Source: CAYREV01 sp964423345 (GTDB lineage: Bacteria > Bacteroidota > Rhodothermia > Balneolales > Balneolaceae). From it: 6,821 bases of DNA. The DNA lies in the NCBI GenBank assembly GCA_964423345.1, contig CAYREV010000062.1, forward strand, positions 1 through 6,821. The letters run 5' to 3'. The position numbers were made by a program, and so were the translations under genes. The notes beneath the pieces were generated by a model that saw only the letters and a program-made list of their open reading frames with translations, was not told the origin of the DNA and made no database searches. This document shows positions 1 to 5,964 of this stretch, piece by piece; within the stretch, counting starts at the first letter, position 1; the number at the start of each line of letters is the position of its first letter.

Positions 1-76
1 GTGTTGCTGACGACCTTTATCTCGAACATCCCATCCCTCAACCACTCGATTGCTGGCCCCGATAGTTAAGCAGTCC

Positions 77-85
77 GGTTTAGTC
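77..85 (+). promoter_or_regulatory. Possible archaeal TATA box for the Kelch lipoprotein gene
   Basis: The sequence GGTTTAGTC is centred about 26 bases before the ATG at 107. This is the spacing expected of a TATA element for a leaderless archaeal transcript, and no ribosome binding site is visible. The match is weak and is proposed on position more than sequence. A second AT-rich patch (CTTTAT, about 15-20) lies further upstream. The first 76 bases otherwise show no gene. Confidence 0.3.
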
Positions 86-106
86 GAGGAAACGTATACC
101 ACCCCG

Positions 107-1105
107 ATGACACGAGCCACCGTGACCATCCTCGTCGTGCTGACGCTGATACCCCTGGCCGGCTGCCTGGGTGACGATGGACCGCCGTCCGACGGGGACG
201 GCCAACAGGCCCCCGTTGAGGAGGTCGGCGAGGCTTGGAACTGGTCCAGCCTCCCGGACGCGCCGACGCCGCGCACCGAGGTCGCGTCCGTCGTGCTGGA
301 TGAAGCGCTCTACGTCATCGGCGGGTTCGAGGCGGGCAACCAGGTCTCGGCGGCGGTCGAGGTGCTCGACCTGTCCAGTGGCCAGTGGCGCTCGGCCGCA
401 CCGTTGCCGGTCCCGCTCCACCACGCGCCGGCCGTGGTCCACGACGGGGAGATCCACGTCCTCGGCGGACACGCCGGGATCCCGTTCATCCCGCAGCGCG
501 TCCACCTGGTCTACGATCCCGCTCAAGACAACTGGAGCATGGCCAGCCCGTTGCCCGCCGAACGGGGAGCCCACGGCGCGGCCGTGGTCGAGGACCAGGC
601 CTACCTGGTCGGCGGTGTCGACCACCAGGGCCTGGTGGCCACGGTCGACGTCTACGACTTCAGCGATGAGACGTGGTCCCAGGGCCCCGACCTGCCCACC
701 CCGCGAGAGCACCTGGCTGTGGCCAGCCTCGACGGCCAGGTCTACGCTGCCGGAGGCCGGGAGGGCGGCCTGGACACCAACCTGGCCGCCTTGGAGATCC
801 TCACCCCCGGGCAGGGCTGGACCCAGGGCCCGGACATGCCGACCCCCCGCGGCGGGATCGGTGGCGCCCCGGTGGCGGGCCTGGTCGCTGTGGCCGGGGG
901 CGAGGCCAACGACGGGACCTTCGACGAGGTCGAGGCCTACGATCCCGACACCGTGACGTGGGTCACCCTGCCGCCGATGCCGACGGCCCGCCACGGGTTG
1001 GGGGTCGTCGGCCACGAGGCTCAGCTGTTCACGGCGGCCGGTGGTCCGGAGCCTGGCCTGACGGTCAGCGGCGCGATCGAGGTGCTCTCCACCGAAGGGT
1101 CTTAG
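107..1105 (+). CDS. Exported Kelch-repeat (six-bladed beta-propeller) lipoprotein
   Basis: A 332-residue protein. Residues 1-20 form a short lipoprotein signal with the lipobox Leu-Ala-Gly-Cys (Cys20), followed by an acidic Gly/Pro/Gln linker (about 21-42), as in archaeal surface lipoproteins. The rest is six Kelch repeats. The repeat Trp falls at 45, 94, 143, 190, 238 and 285, and the paired glycines at 72-73, 120-121, 169-170, 216-217, 264-265 and 312-313, so the period is 47-49 residues and all six blades are present. 'PTPR'-type turns recur at about 53, 197 and 246. Such propellers usually bind proteins or glycans; no catalytic residues are recognisable, so the partner is unknown. The ATG at 107 is chosen over a TTG at 50 because it starts the signal directly. 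No Shine-Dalgarno precedes it, so the transcript may be leaderless. The next gene starts 38 bases downstream on the same strand, so the two may share a transcript. Confidence 0.9.
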   Translation: MTRATVTILVVLTLIPLAGCLGDDGPPSDGDGQQAPVEEVGEAWNWSSLPDAPTPRTEVASVVLDEALYVIGGFEAGNQVSAAVEVLDLSSGQWRSAAPLPVPLHHAPAVVHDGEIHVLGGHAGIPFIPQRVHLVYDPAQDNWSMASPLPAERGAHGAAVVEDQAYLVGGVDHQGLVATVDVYDFSDETWSQGPDLPTPREHLAVASLDGQVYAAGGREGGLDTNLAALEILTPGQGWTQGPDMPTPRGGIGGAPVAGLVAVAGGEANDGTFDEVEAYDPDTVTWVTLPPMPTARHGLGVVGHEAQLFTAAGGPEPGLTVSGAIEVLSTEGS

Positions 1106-1143
1106 CGCAGGATTGACGCACCGGAGCCGCGTTGGCCGGTGGG

Positions 1144-2400
1144 ATGCGACGCTCGCTGGTCGTCTCGGCTGCGGTCCTCCTGCTTGCCGCGCTCTTCGTG
1201 GCGCTGCTCAGCCTGATGGCGCCGCCGACCACCGACCGGGTGACCCCTGAGACCAGTGGCCCCGACCAGATCTACAGGGTGCAAGGGCACGAGAGCGGGT
1301 TCCATCCCTACCTGAACGCCCAGCCGAGCTTCGCACAGCTCAGCCCCGTGAACGTGGTCGCGCGGGGGAACATGACCCAGGTCCTGGCCGCCCTGACCCA
1401 GGGCGGTGGGGTCACCTGGAACCAGACCGAGACCGCCGAGCAAGATGTCGGCTCCGACCAGTACAGCGCCCAGGAGCTCAACCTCTCCGAGGCCGCGATC
1501 GGCTGGGGCCAGGCGACGGGCGCCCACCGGTACGCCTACGTGCACGATGGGACCGATGGGACGTGGGTCCGCGAGGATGAGCAGCTGCACGACGGGGATT
1601 ACTTCGGGCACCGGTTCCACGTCCGCCTCTACGCCTCACCGCACCCCGACGAGGACTGGGTCGCGATGCAAGCACACTCAGAGCACTTCGACTGGTTCAC
1701 GCTCCGTCACGCCGTCGACGGCTCGGAGTCCGGGCAGCGCCACCTGGAGACCGACCTGATGAGCTCACCGGCGACGAGCCACGTGGTCCGCTCGTTCCTG
1801 GGCAACGACCGCGCCTCGGACTCGGACGGCTGGGCCACCGTGGTCGAGCTGGCCACCCTGGCACCGGTCGCCATGGCCGGGGCCTTCCCCCTGGCCCGCG
1901 CCCTCGAACGGCACATCAGCGACCACGACATGGCCAAGCTGCGTGCCTTGGGCGACCGGCTCTCGATCCGGCACGCCGTGCTGGCCGCCTCGATCATCGC
2001 CATCGTGCTCGGTGTCCGCCTGGCCGGGCTCCTGCTCGAACATCAGGCCCGGCTGCTGGGACCCCACACGATCGCCGGCGTGCTCTACCCCATCCTGGCC
2101 ATCGGCTTGCCGGTGGCCGCCTACGTCACCGCCCACGGTCTTGAACGGCGCATGGACGCCGCGGTGATCGCGTCGGTCGCCTTCGCCGCGGCCATCCTGC
2201 TCGACTACGGGGCCATCGGCGTGGATGTCTTGCCGATCGACGTGGTCATCCATCGGGTCGTGGTCGTGGTCGCCCTGGGCCTGATCGCTGGCGGTGCAGC
2301 GCGCAGAGCCCACAGGGCGCGCCGCCTGAACGGGATCCTGGTCACCGGGCTGGTCTTGTGGACCGGCATGCTGGGGCTGACCCTGGCCGGCTGGATCTGA
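1144..2400 (+). CDS. Polytopic membrane protein with an exported LssY_C-like domain
   Basis: A 418-residue protein. Residues 4-26 form a signal anchor. Residues about 30-270 are outside the membrane and carry sequons at Asn76, Asn93 and Asn113. Five further hydrophobic helices follow at about 277-296, 309-331, 338-356, 366-386 and 397-416. Residues about 128-207 resemble the LssY C-terminal domain: a Tyr-Val-His stretch, then 'HRFHVRLY' (156-163), Trp172, then a His-x-x-Asp...Arg...Asp series (His189, Asp192, Arg199, Asp204) that recalls the family's HxVRLW and HxID...ERD motifs. This is recognition by eye and not a profile hit. The biochemical role of LssY_C domains is poorly defined; they occur in membrane proteins, often with DedA or PAP2 partners, which are absent here. 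The start is uncertain: ATG 1144 begins 'MRRSLVV', while TTG 1132 has GGAG five bases upstream and would add four residues. It follows the Kelch lipoprotein gene by 38 bases, so both may build one cell-surface assembly. Confidence 0.8.
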   Translation: MRRSLVVSAAVLLLAALFVALLSLMAPPTTDRVTPETSGPDQIYRVQGHESGFHPYLNAQPSFAQLSPVNVVARGNMTQVLAALTQGGGVTWNQTETAEQDVGSDQYSAQELNLSEAAIGWGQATGAHRYAYVHDGTDGTWVREDEQLHDGDYFGHRFHVRLYASPHPDEDWVAMQAHSEHFDWFTLRHAVDGSESGQRHLETDLMSSPATSHVVRSFLGNDRASDSDGWATVVELATLAPVAMAGAFPLARALERHISDHDMAKLRALGDRLSIRHAVLAASIIAIVLGVRLAGLLLEHQARLLGPHTIAGVLYPILAIGLPVAAYVTAHGLERRMDAAVIASVAFAAAILLDYGAIGVDVLPIDVVIHRVVVVVALGLIAGGAARRAHRARRLNGILVTGLVLWTGMLGLTLAGWI

Positions 2401-2485
2401 CCAGCGTAGCGTGACAGGGAGGGCCTCGTGGACCACGGCCCGACCGTCGATCCCCTCGGCTCGGGGCCGCAGGACGTGTAGAAGG

Positions 2486-2493
2486 TCTTAAGA
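2486..2493 (+). promoter_or_regulatory. Probable TATA box of tRNA-Val
   Basis: The sequence TCTTAAGA lies 27-34 bases before the mature 5' end of the tRNA, the usual place for an archaeal box A. It is the most AT-rich patch in an otherwise GC-rich 119-base gap (2401-2519). No gene is visible in that gap. Confidence 0.5.
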
Positions 2494-2519
2494 GCGGCTT
2501 CCCGGTCTCCTGGACGCAC

Positions 2520-2593
<74 letters not shown>

Positions 2594-2620
2594 CTACAAG
2601 CACCATAGCGTAGTCTCCAA

Positions 2621-2639
2621 GGCCGAGGCGGATCTGAAC
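2621..2639 (-). repeat. Inverted copy of the tRNA-Val T arm and acceptor end
   Basis: Nineteen bases here are the reverse complement of tRNA positions 2573-2591 with a single mismatch (C2633 in place of T). A 29-base spacer (2592-2620) separates the two arms. If the tRNA precursor extends this far, its trailer could pair with the 3' half of the tRNA. It may instead be another att-like remnant in the opposite orientation. Confidence 0.65.
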
Positions 2640-2688
2640 GGGGTTCGATCGTGAGGTCAGGCAGCTTCGCGCCCCGGACGTCACGAGA

Positions 2689-2721
2689 GGCCGAACCACG
2701 ACGCTGGACCACGGTTCGGCC
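2689..2721. repeat. 9-bp perfect inverted repeat
   Basis: GGCCGAACC (2689-2697) pairs perfectly with GGTTCGGCC (2713-2721) around a 15-base loop. No T-tract follows, so there is no sign of a classical archaeal terminator. It lies between the inverted and the second direct copies of the tRNA end. Confidence 0.6.
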
Positions 2722-2724
2722 GGC

Positions 2725-2739
2725 ATCCGCCTCGGCCCA
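2725..2739 (+). repeat. Second direct copy of the tRNA-Val 3' end (att-like)
   Basis: An exact 15-base match to tRNA positions 2579-2593 that includes the discriminator A. Similarity does not extend upstream through the T loop. A 14-bp hairpin begins two bases after the copy ends. Read as an old attachment site or partial tRNA duplicate; no integrase gene is in the window. Confidence 0.6.
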
Positions 2740-2740
2740 T

Positions 2741-2778
2741 CTTCCAAGCCAGCCAAAGCTGGGCGGCTGGCTTGGAAG
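2741..2778. repeat. 14-bp perfect inverted repeat (strong hairpin)
   Basis: CTTCCAAGCCAGCC (2741-2754) is perfectly complementary to 2765-2778, with a 10-base loop (2755-2764). It abuts the direct tRNA-end copy that ends at 2739. A transposon end, an integration-related palindrome and a structured RNA are all possible; no adjacent transposase supports any one of them, and no T-tract follows. Confidence 0.75.
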
Positions 2779-3009
2779 CACCCCGAGCCGGAAGCAGCAA
2801 CCAACGGACCACCGAGTGCAGTACAGGGCGAACGTGTCCCAGACCAGTTTGCCGGCCTGGTTCCTCCTCTGGCCTGTGGGAGACAACCGTCCACAGCTTG
2901 GTCATGCGGGATCTTGGCACAGCGACCGGATCAAGATCCCCGGCATCTACGGTCAGGGGCGGGAGCGATCCGGGAAGGCTAACCGGTCGCCACGGTCGCG
3001 CGACGCTTG

Positions 3010-3356
3010 AGCCGGTGTCCTCGACCCAGGCCTCCAGCTCTGGGTCGGGCTCGTAGACGAACCCCCAGCCCGCGCGGGAACGCTGGACCAGATCGGACCC
3101 GCGGGGGTCGATGTTCCCCTGGAGGGCGCAGAGGATCTCGCGGTCCTACGCGCTCGGTGGCGTGGCCACCACGTTGCTATCCTCGAGCTTCCCCCGGTGG
3201 ACGTTGAGGAGCTTCGAGTGAACGTCCAGCTCGCCGCACAACGGGTTCTTGTTCATGACGGGACGCTTGCCCAAGAGCTGGACGGTCTTGCCCCTGACGG
3301 GGTGCTCAAGCAGCCCTTCCCGGACGGAGGCGGGGATCCGGGTCGGTGTCGAGCCA
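3010..3356 (-). pseudogene. Decayed two-domain winged-helix transcriptional regulator (copy 1)
   Basis: On the minus strand, from about 3356, the frame reads 'REGLLEHPVRGKTVQLLGKR', then 'PVMNKNPLCGELDVHSKLLN', then a 'HRGKLEDSNVVATPPSA' segment. This is the pattern of an archaeal winged-helix domain: helix 1, the 'MNKN-LC-EL-VH' turn and recognition helix, then the wing. TAG at 3146-3148 interrupts it, and the same frame resumes at once with 'DREILCALQGNID' and later 'QRSRAGWGFVYEPDPELEAW', with GC-rich third positions throughout. That last segment aligns with the tail of the second remnant (RAG-x-x-F-x-Y-x-P...L-x-x-W-x-E), so the core of the second winged helix seems deleted. No convincing start codon precedes domain 1; the only in-frame ATG (3254-3256) is inside it. 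It begins about 28 bases after the stop of the TPR membrane gene on the same strand, suggesting a former operon. Both ends are approximate. Confidence 0.65.
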
Positions 3357-3383
3357 AGGCGAGGTGGTCGTCGGCCCTCCCGG

Positions 3384-4955
3384 CTAGACGTAGCCGTGCA
3401 GGCCCCCCGGCTCCTCGGTGCTGGAGAGGCGGGCGCTGAGGTCGGGTCCAAGCACGTCCTCCTCAAGCTCGAGGTCTGTGACCAGGCTTGCCGCCATCGC
3501 CGGGCTCCGGTCTGCCAGCTTGGCCAGTGCCTTGCGGCAGCGTCCATGGTCCCCGAGGTGGAGCGTGGCTTCGATCTCGATCTCGAGGAGATCCAACTCA
3601 TCCATCGGGGCCCGCTCCTGGGCTTCTTCGAGCACCTCGAGGACACGCGTGTGGTTGTCCGCCTCGAGATGGGAGAGAGCCAGGTGGAACCACGCCATCG
3701 TGTGCTCGGGCTTGAGGTCCGTGGCTCGCCTGAAGCACGCCGCGGCATCCTCGAACTCTCGGCGCGTAGCGTGGGCTTGACCGTCGGCCACCGCCCGCCC
3801 GAAGCGACGGTCCTGGATCTCGCGGTACCAGCGACCGGCAGCACCGGTCGAGTAGGTACCGACAGCCACGCCTGCAAGCACAAGGAGCCCAAGCCCGCCG
3901 AGGAGCCCCAGCATGCCCCCCGGGACGGCGACCCCTTGGGTGGACTGGGCCCTGGCTTGGCCACCCCCCACCTGGAGGTCGTCGGCGTCCTGGAGGGATA
4001 ACGCCAGGGCTCGCGGGTCCTGGGCTGAGCCCTTAGCGACGGAGAAGGCCGCCGTCCCCTGGAGGTGCATCGGCTCTTCGGAGAACAGGATGTCCTCCGC
4101 GGTCCTCTCGATGATGCCCTGGACGCGCTCGCCGGCCACCACACCCGTGGCTTGCACGTCGATGGGATCGCCAAGGACCCGGACCTGGCCTCGGCTGGTG
4201 AGGTTCAACTGGGCGCCGCGGATGTGGAGGACGAGCAAGCGTTCCTCGTAGGTGTGGGCGACGGCCGTGTCCTGGCCCCGCCGGTACCCGGTCCAGTTCT
4301 CCCAGGCAACCTCCCCCCCTTCGCGGACCGTGATGGTCGCGTTGTGGATGATCAGCGAGAAGTCTCCGGTCACAGAAGCCACGTCGGTCTGGTCCACCTG
4401 GAGCCAGTCTCCCGGCGGGCTGTACCAGAACCCGAGGGCTCTCTCTGGATCGGTTCCCCGGGCGTTCTCGGATTCTCCGATCCGCGTGGTGCGCTCGGGC
4501 AGGGACGGGGTAAGGGACATTTCACCGACACCGCTCGTCGTGATCTCGTGTCGGTTGCCGTCCGGGAACGCAAGGATCTCGAGGGGCGTCGAGTCGTGAC
4601 GGATCTGGATCTCGACGTCCTGGAAGGAACTGGTCTCGCTCCCTGTCTCGGGGGCAGATGCGAGGACCGTGTCGTCTCCGAGGGGCCCCGTCTTGATCCC
4701 CGCCTCCCACCGGTACGTCGCGACGGCATCCTGGGCTGTGAACGTGAAGCTCGTGAGCGCCTGTTCGTCGAGAACATGGACGGCTCCGCCGGTCAAATCG
4801 GCGTCGAACGATCCGGAGACATGGATCGGTTCAGAGGAGGTCAGCAAGCCGCTTGCTGGGCCAGCGAGGGCCCCAGGTGCCACCGCGAGTCCCGCGAGCA
4901 GCGCGATGGCCGCGAGGAGGTAGGCCAAGGGGACCTTGGTGCGGCTGGCATACAT
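3384..4955 (-). CDS. Signal peptide, beta-rich ectodomain, one membrane helix, cytoplasmic TPR protein
   Basis: A 523-residue protein. Residues 1-31 are a signal peptide (hydrophobic 8-29, Ala-Leu-Ala-Gly cleavage region). Residues about 32-340 form an exported, strand-rich domain with sequons at Asn205, Asn220 and Asn251. The motif E-P-(I/M)-H-(V/L)-x-G occurs near both ends (42-48 and 294-300), suggesting a repeated beta unit. One membrane helix lies at about 343-367. Residues about 380-490 are helical TPR-type repeats ('EFEDAAACFRRATDLKPEHT', then 'AWFHLALSHLEADN') that should lie in the cytoplasm. TPRs bind proteins, so the likely role is to couple something outside to a cytoplasmic partner; no enzyme motif is seen. 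ATG 4955 is preferred over ATG 5015 because it starts the signal peptide and has TGAGG nine bases upstream. A paralogue of the same layout ends at 5965. A wrecked regulator follows on the same strand. Confidence 0.85.
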   Translation of the reverse strand: MYASRTKVPLAYLLAAIALLAGLAVAPGALAGPASGLLTSSEPIHVSGSFDADLTGGAVHVLDEQALTSFTFTAQDAVATYRWEAGIKTGPLGDDTVLASAPETGSETSSFQDVEIQIRHDSTPLEILAFPDGNRHEITTSGVGEMSLTPSLPERTTRIGESENARGTDPERALGFWYSPPGDWLQVDQTDVASVTGDFSLIIHNATITVREGGEVAWENWTGYRRGQDTAVAHTYEERLLVLHIRGAQLNLTSRGQVRVLGDPIDVQATGVVAGERVQGIIERTAEDILFSEEPMHLQGTAAFSVAKGSAQDPRALALSLQDADDLQVGGGQARAQSTQGVAVPGGMLGLLGGLGLLVLAGVAVGTYSTGAAGRWYREIQDRRFGRAVADGQAHATRREFEDAAACFRRATDLKPEHTMAWFHLALSHLEADNHTRVLEVLEEAQERAPMDELDLLEIEIEATLHLGDHGRCRKALAKLADRSPAMAASLVTDLELEEDVLGPDLSARLSSTEEPGGLHGYV

Positions 4956-5011
4956 CGCTCTTGGCCTCAGCGCTCCATCCTCTCGCAACGGGCCCGAGTG
5001 CTTCTCGCCGA

Positions 5012-5021
5012 CCATAAGCGT
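5012..5021 (-). promoter_or_regulatory. Possible TATA box for the TPR membrane protein gene
   Basis: On the minus strand, ACGCTTATGG is centred about 60 bases before the start at 4955. An archaeal start site about 25 bases downstream would give a leader of roughly 35 bases that contains the TGAGG ribosome binding site (4965-4968). The match is weak. The rest of 4956-5229 shows no gene; a short GCTGG/CCAGC inverted repeat lies at 5102-5114. Confidence 0.3.
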
Positions 5022-5229
5022 TTGGTCGTCGAGCGCGTTCCTTCCAGACCGGCCGTCGGCAGCGGTCGGGAACAGGGAGCAGCACCTCGGACCCGCCGAT
5101 AGCTGGGATCCAGCGGTAGGGTCAGCTGAGATCCGTTGGCAAGGTAGGCGTATGGAGAGCAGTCACTGGAGGGGTTCAGTGTCTAGCCCGCGGGCCGCTT
5201 CCCGGGTCGGGGATCTGACGTCGGCGTGC

Positions 5230-5445
5230 CTATGGTGGGAGGCCCGTGATGAGATCCTTACAGGACTGGGGATCCACGACGACATCCAGGGGGTTCGTGT
5301 AGACGGTCACGCAATCCCCTGTGCCAGGCAGGTGCTCCCCCGGGTCCTCCCCATGCGTGGCGACGGCTGTCCCGGGTACGAGGAGGCCGAGCATCATGAC
5401 GATCGCGAGCAGCGTTCCGAACGTTTTCGTGGTATCACGGTTCAT
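5230..5445 (-). CDS. Small secreted protein with two cysteines, function unknown
   Basis: A 71-residue protein that I do not recognise. Residues 1-29 are a clear Sec signal peptide: a charged start (MNRDTTK), a hydrophobic core at about 9-24, and a cleavage site after Ala-Val-Ala. The mature part is about 42 residues, acidic and Pro/Gly-rich at first ('HGEDPGEHLPGTGD'), with a short 'CVTVYTNPLDVVVDPQSC' core. Its only two cysteines (45 and 62) could form one disulfide. ATG 5445 is chosen because GGGAG lies nine bases upstream; the in-frame ATG at 5454 touches that site and would lengthen a good signal peptide. It lies between the two TPR membrane protein modules, on the same strand, so it might be a ligand or accessory peptide for them, but nothing in the sequence proves this. 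A small structural or antimicrobial peptide is equally possible. Confidence 0.7.
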   Translation of the reverse strand: MNRDTTKTFGTLLAIVMMLGLLVPGTAVATHGEDPGEHLPGTGDCVTVYTNPLDVVVDPQSCKDLITGLPP

Positions 5446-5446
5446 C

Positions 5447-5476
5447 GGGATCATCTCCCTATCACTGGGAGATCCC
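5447..5476 (-). promoter_or_regulatory. Hairpin that can enclose the ribosome binding site of the small secreted protein gene
   Basis: In the transcript, GGGAU-CUCCC (5476-5467) can pair with GGGAG-AUG-AUCCC (5459-5447) as two 5-bp helices separated by a 3-base bulge, with a 7-base loop (5466-5460). The paired GGGAG is the ribosome binding site and the bulge is the upstream in-frame AUG. The stem ends one base before the AUG at 5445. This could mask translation until it melts or is bound; that is inference from pairing only. Confidence 0.4.
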
Positions 5477-5515
5477 CTGCAGACCAAAGGTCTTCCTTGT
5501 ACGATCGATATCCAT

Positions 5516-5932
5516 CTAGTCGCTTGGTTTCATCCCTGATGGCCCGTGTGCTGACAGGCGAGGAAGATGGGTGCCGGTGTCAACCTGGGACGTCGGGTGG
5601 ACCATCCTCGAACCAGGGGCGTTGGTAACCCCCACCGACCTCTCCATCCAGCGTCGAAGGGTGACCACGGGACGGTAATGGAACGGACGACCAGCTCGAA
5701 TGGAACGGACGACCAGCTCGCTGCCGGTCGATCGGAGCGTACCGGTCGAGGGTCCCCCGGTGGTGACGCACCGTGAGGGGGGACAACCCGACGGCCTCGG
5801 CGACCCGCCTGCGCGTCGCACTCGGGTTCTCGGCGATGAAGAGGGCGATATCCCGGACCGGTCTGCGTCGGAACAGGATGCGGGCTGGCGGTCCTCCCAC
5901 AACTCCTCGTCCCTATGGAGGAAACAGAGCGT
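5516..5932 (-). pseudogene. Decayed two-domain winged-helix regulator (copy 2), C-terminal half
   Basis: On the minus strand, just after an in-frame TGA (5933-5935), the frame reads 'TLCFLHRDEELWEDRQ'. The reading then moves to another frame near 5880-5912 and continues as 'ILFRRRPVRDIALFIAEN', then 'PSATRRRVAEAVGLSPLTVR' and 'HHRGTLDRYAPIDRQRAGRP', a winged helix-turn-helix domain with its recognition helix around 'SPLTVRHH'. A 22-bp tandem duplication (5677-5720) then breaks the frame again. Removing one copy gives 'RAGRPFHYRPVVTLRRWMER', which matches the tail of the first remnant. The frame then runs to a stop at 5516. The N-terminal winged helix expected before 'TLCF' is missing. The fragment starts about 30 bases after the end of the second TPR membrane protein gene on the same strand. 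Sequencing error could explain one shift, but two shifts plus a missing first domain point to decay. A short GTG-initiated protein from 5900 is the alternative. Confidence 0.7.
5677..5720. repeat. Perfect 22-bp tandem duplication inside the regulator remnant
   Basis: Two identical adjacent copies (5677-5698 and 5699-5720) begin AATGGAACGG and end CCAGCTCG. The unit length is not a multiple of three, so the second copy shifts the frame of the winged-helix coding sequence. It may be a recent slippage or duplication event, and it is reversible in principle. Confidence 0.9.
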
Positions 5933-5964
5933 TCACCCGACCGCCGGGGAGGCCATGGGGCACC

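Larger units (their letters stand above)
2594..3009. other. Gene-free stretch with tRNA-end repeats and hairpins
   Basis: No reading frame here has the codon composition of the neighbouring genes. What it holds is an inverted copy of the tRNA 3' end (2621-2639), a 9-bp hairpin (2689-2721), a direct copy of the tRNA end (2725-2739) and a 14-bp hairpin (2741-2778). From about 2780 to 3009 I see nothing I can name. The content fits an intergenic scar of insertion or excision at the tRNA gene. Confidence 0.6.

Noticed and set aside
80..1015. Long minus-strand open frame opposite the Kelch gene
   Set aside because: It is Arg/Gly/His-rich with no signal or domain and lies antisense to a convincing propeller; such shadows are common in high-GC DNA.
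2421..2441. Inverted repeat after the membrane protein gene as a terminator
   Set aside because: GGGCC/GGCCC with inner GTGG/CCAC can be drawn, but the loop is too tight for full pairing and no T-tract follows.
2651..3010. Plus-strand 119-residue open frame after the tRNA
   Set aside because: Its first part crosses two hairpins and a tRNA-end repeat, and no domain is recognisable. I briefly considered a transposase fragment at 'DRIKIPGIYG' but could not support it.
3146..3148. TAG read through as pyrrolysine
   Set aside because: No pyrrolysine genes are seen, the regulator also lacks a start codon and most of its second domain, and its sister copy is broken as well, so decay is the simpler explanation.
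4065..5102. Long plus-strand open frame opposite the first TPR membrane gene
   Set aside because: Composition is that of an antisense shadow, while the minus strand encodes a signal peptide, a membrane helix and TPRs in order.
5677..5720. Tandem repeat as part of a CRISPR array or iteron set
   Set aside because: Only two directly abutting copies with no spacers, lying within degraded coding sequence.
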